64,000 nt of DNA. It comes from Mucilaginibacter defluvii (GTDB taxonomy: Bacteria > Bacteroidota > Bacteroidia > Sphingobacteriales > Sphingobacteriaceae). A model generated the notes under the pieces. It saw nothing but the letters and a program-made list of their open reading frames with translations. It was not told where the DNA came from and ran no database searches. Where the stretch lies: the NCBI RefSeq assembly GCF_039543225.1, contig NZ_BAABJI010000002.1:186001-250000 (forward strand), written 5' to 3'. Position numbers and translations under genes: made by a program. Numbering within the stretch: the first letter of the stretch is position 1; each line of letters opens with the position of its first letter. Shown here one piece after another: positions 63,303 to 64,000 of this stretch.

Positions 63303-64000
63303 TTAATTATTGCGGTAAGCTTCTTCATCGTTTGGCAGTGGTAGCACGAATATCCGGTCAGACGGTGGGATGTTTATCGTGGCCGATACCTTAACTGCTT
63401 TGTTAAGGCGCTTATACATGTAAAATATCTGGCTCTCTCCGTAAAATTCCTTACGTGCATCCAGCACCAGCATATTTATAAAATCGTCCTTTGCAACTTG
63501 AGCGTTAACCGCATCTCCAATACCGCGCTGCCTGCGCAGGGTGTTAAAGTAGGCCACGGCTTGTGCGGGGTCGCTGTCAAAGCTCGCCTCGGCGGCTATG
63601 TAATAAATCTCGCTAAGGCGTAAAGTAGGCATCACCAGCGGGTGCCTGTTGGGTGTGGGCGTAGTGTTTGAAACATACTTTTGCAAAAGGGCGCGCTCGC
63701 CTGTGCCCGACTGTATAGTGGTGCGGAAGAACCATTGTTTGTACCGCCAGTCATCAGCGCCGGAGCGGGCGCTTTCGTAAATATCATCAATCAATGAGGT
63801 TGTAGGCGCAAAAGTTGGACTAACTGCTGTATACAAACTAATAAGTTTCTCCCTGATCGCATTATTATCATTCACATACCAGGCGCTGATAAGCTCCTTG
63901 TAAAATATCCGGTCGCGCTTGGTAAGGTCCTGCTGAAAAAAGTCAGCTTCCTCGGTCCAGGGAAAGCGGTTCGCGTTAATGATGATACGCGCGTTGAGCA
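63303..64000 (-). CDS. SusD/RagB-like lipoprotein (5' end outside window)
   Basis: The frame is open from the stop at 63303 to the end of the window, giving about 232 C-terminal residues. PTLRLSEIYYIAAEASFDSDPAQAVAYFNTLRRQRGI is the SusD C-terminal signature, and DARKEFYGESQIFYMYKRLNKAV plus IFVLPLPNDE complete it. The apparent GTG start at 63875 is internal, since coding continues upstream (NRFPWTEEADFFQQDLTKRD). A SusC partner should lie just beyond base 64000. It heads the visible part of an operon with DUF4843, PKD-like, metallopeptidase and TlpA-like genes. Confidence 0.92.
   Translation of the reverse strand, partial: LNARIIINANRFPWTEEADFFQQDLTKRDRIFYKELISAWYVNDNNAIREKLISLYTAVSPTFAPTTSLIDDIYESARSGADDWRYKQWFFRTTIQSGTGERALLQKYVSNTTPTPNRHPLVMPTLRLSEIYYIAAEASFDSDPAQAVAYFNTLRRQRGIGDAVNAQVAKDDFINMLVLDARKEFYGESQIFYMYKRLNKAVKVSATINIPPSDRIFVLPLPNDEEAYRNN

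Noticed and set aside
1..64000. Anti-phage islands, CRISPR arrays, integrases or transposases
   Set aside because: No direct-repeat arrays, no recombinase or transposase motifs and no tRNA with flanking repeats were seen.

Overview
The window looks like a chromosomal segment of a Bacteroidota bacterium, most probably Sphingobacteriaceae (Mucilaginibacter- or Pedobacter-like). Evidence: SusC/SusD pairs, many lipoproteins with a Cys-Lys-Lys start, Bacteroidota-typical families (DUF6377, DUF4843, PKD-like lipoprotein), weak purine-rich ribosome sites, moderate G+C and a dense set of plant-polysaccharide hydrolases. The genus is inferred. I found no rRNA, tRNA, CRISPR array, phage or insertion sequence.

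Layout. (1) 1-2927: end of a secreted beta-helix-type protein with a strong terminator, a lipoprotein of unknown role and an S41 peptidase. (2) 3180-19673: a compact Wzx/Wzy-type exopolysaccharide locus on the + strand: export lipoprotein (Wza-like), chain-length/tyrosine kinase (Wzc-like), nucleotide-sugar dehydrogenase and C4-epimerase, flippase, polymerase, two hexapeptide acyltransferases, GT4 and GT2 glycosyltransferases, a beta-helix protein, then an SDR, a WecA/WbpL-type initiating transferase and a WbpM-type 4,6-dehydratase. Most genes overlap by 4-20 bases. Two unknown genes follow (19693-21111).

(3) 21234-25155 (- strand): an envelope oxidative-stress module. An ECF sigma factor, a zinc-finger anti-sigma factor, a di-haem-type cytochrome b and a YedY/MsrP-type molybdoenzyme form one operon. 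A DUF417 (RclC-family) membrane protein lies downstream, and a methionine-rich MXKDX peptide with a secreted peroxiredoxin-like protein lies upstream. A shared promoter-like element, TGTAAG-N15/16-CCGAC, precedes the sigma gene, the peptide gene and the DUF417 gene, so the region reads as one self-controlled regulon. It resembles the hypochlorite-scavenging MrpX/YedY1 system known from Proteobacteria. I regard this as the best candidate for a little-described system here.

(4) 25448-57166: carbohydrate catabolism. It holds a Gfo/Idh/MocA oxidoreductase, a TIM-barrel epimerase and a large ThuA/propeller/cupredoxin protein; a GH78 rhamnosidase broken by an in-frame amber codon; a GH127-type beta-L-arabinofuranosidase; a DUF6377 regulator divergent from a SusC/SusD pair; AraC regulators; GH2 and GH95 enzymes; and a LgoD-like dehydrogenase with tagaturonate reductase UxaB. 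The set points to pectin (rhamnogalacturonan) side chains, and GH95 + LgoD + UxaB suggests L-galactose/L-galactonate use. (5) 57176-64000: a tandem serine-protease/PDZ protein, then a - strand operon running from a SusD homologue (cut by the window end) through DUF4843 and PKD-like lipoproteins to a gluzincin-type metallopeptidase and a TlpA-like thioredoxin, probably an uptake system for an unknown, possibly peptide-like, ligand.
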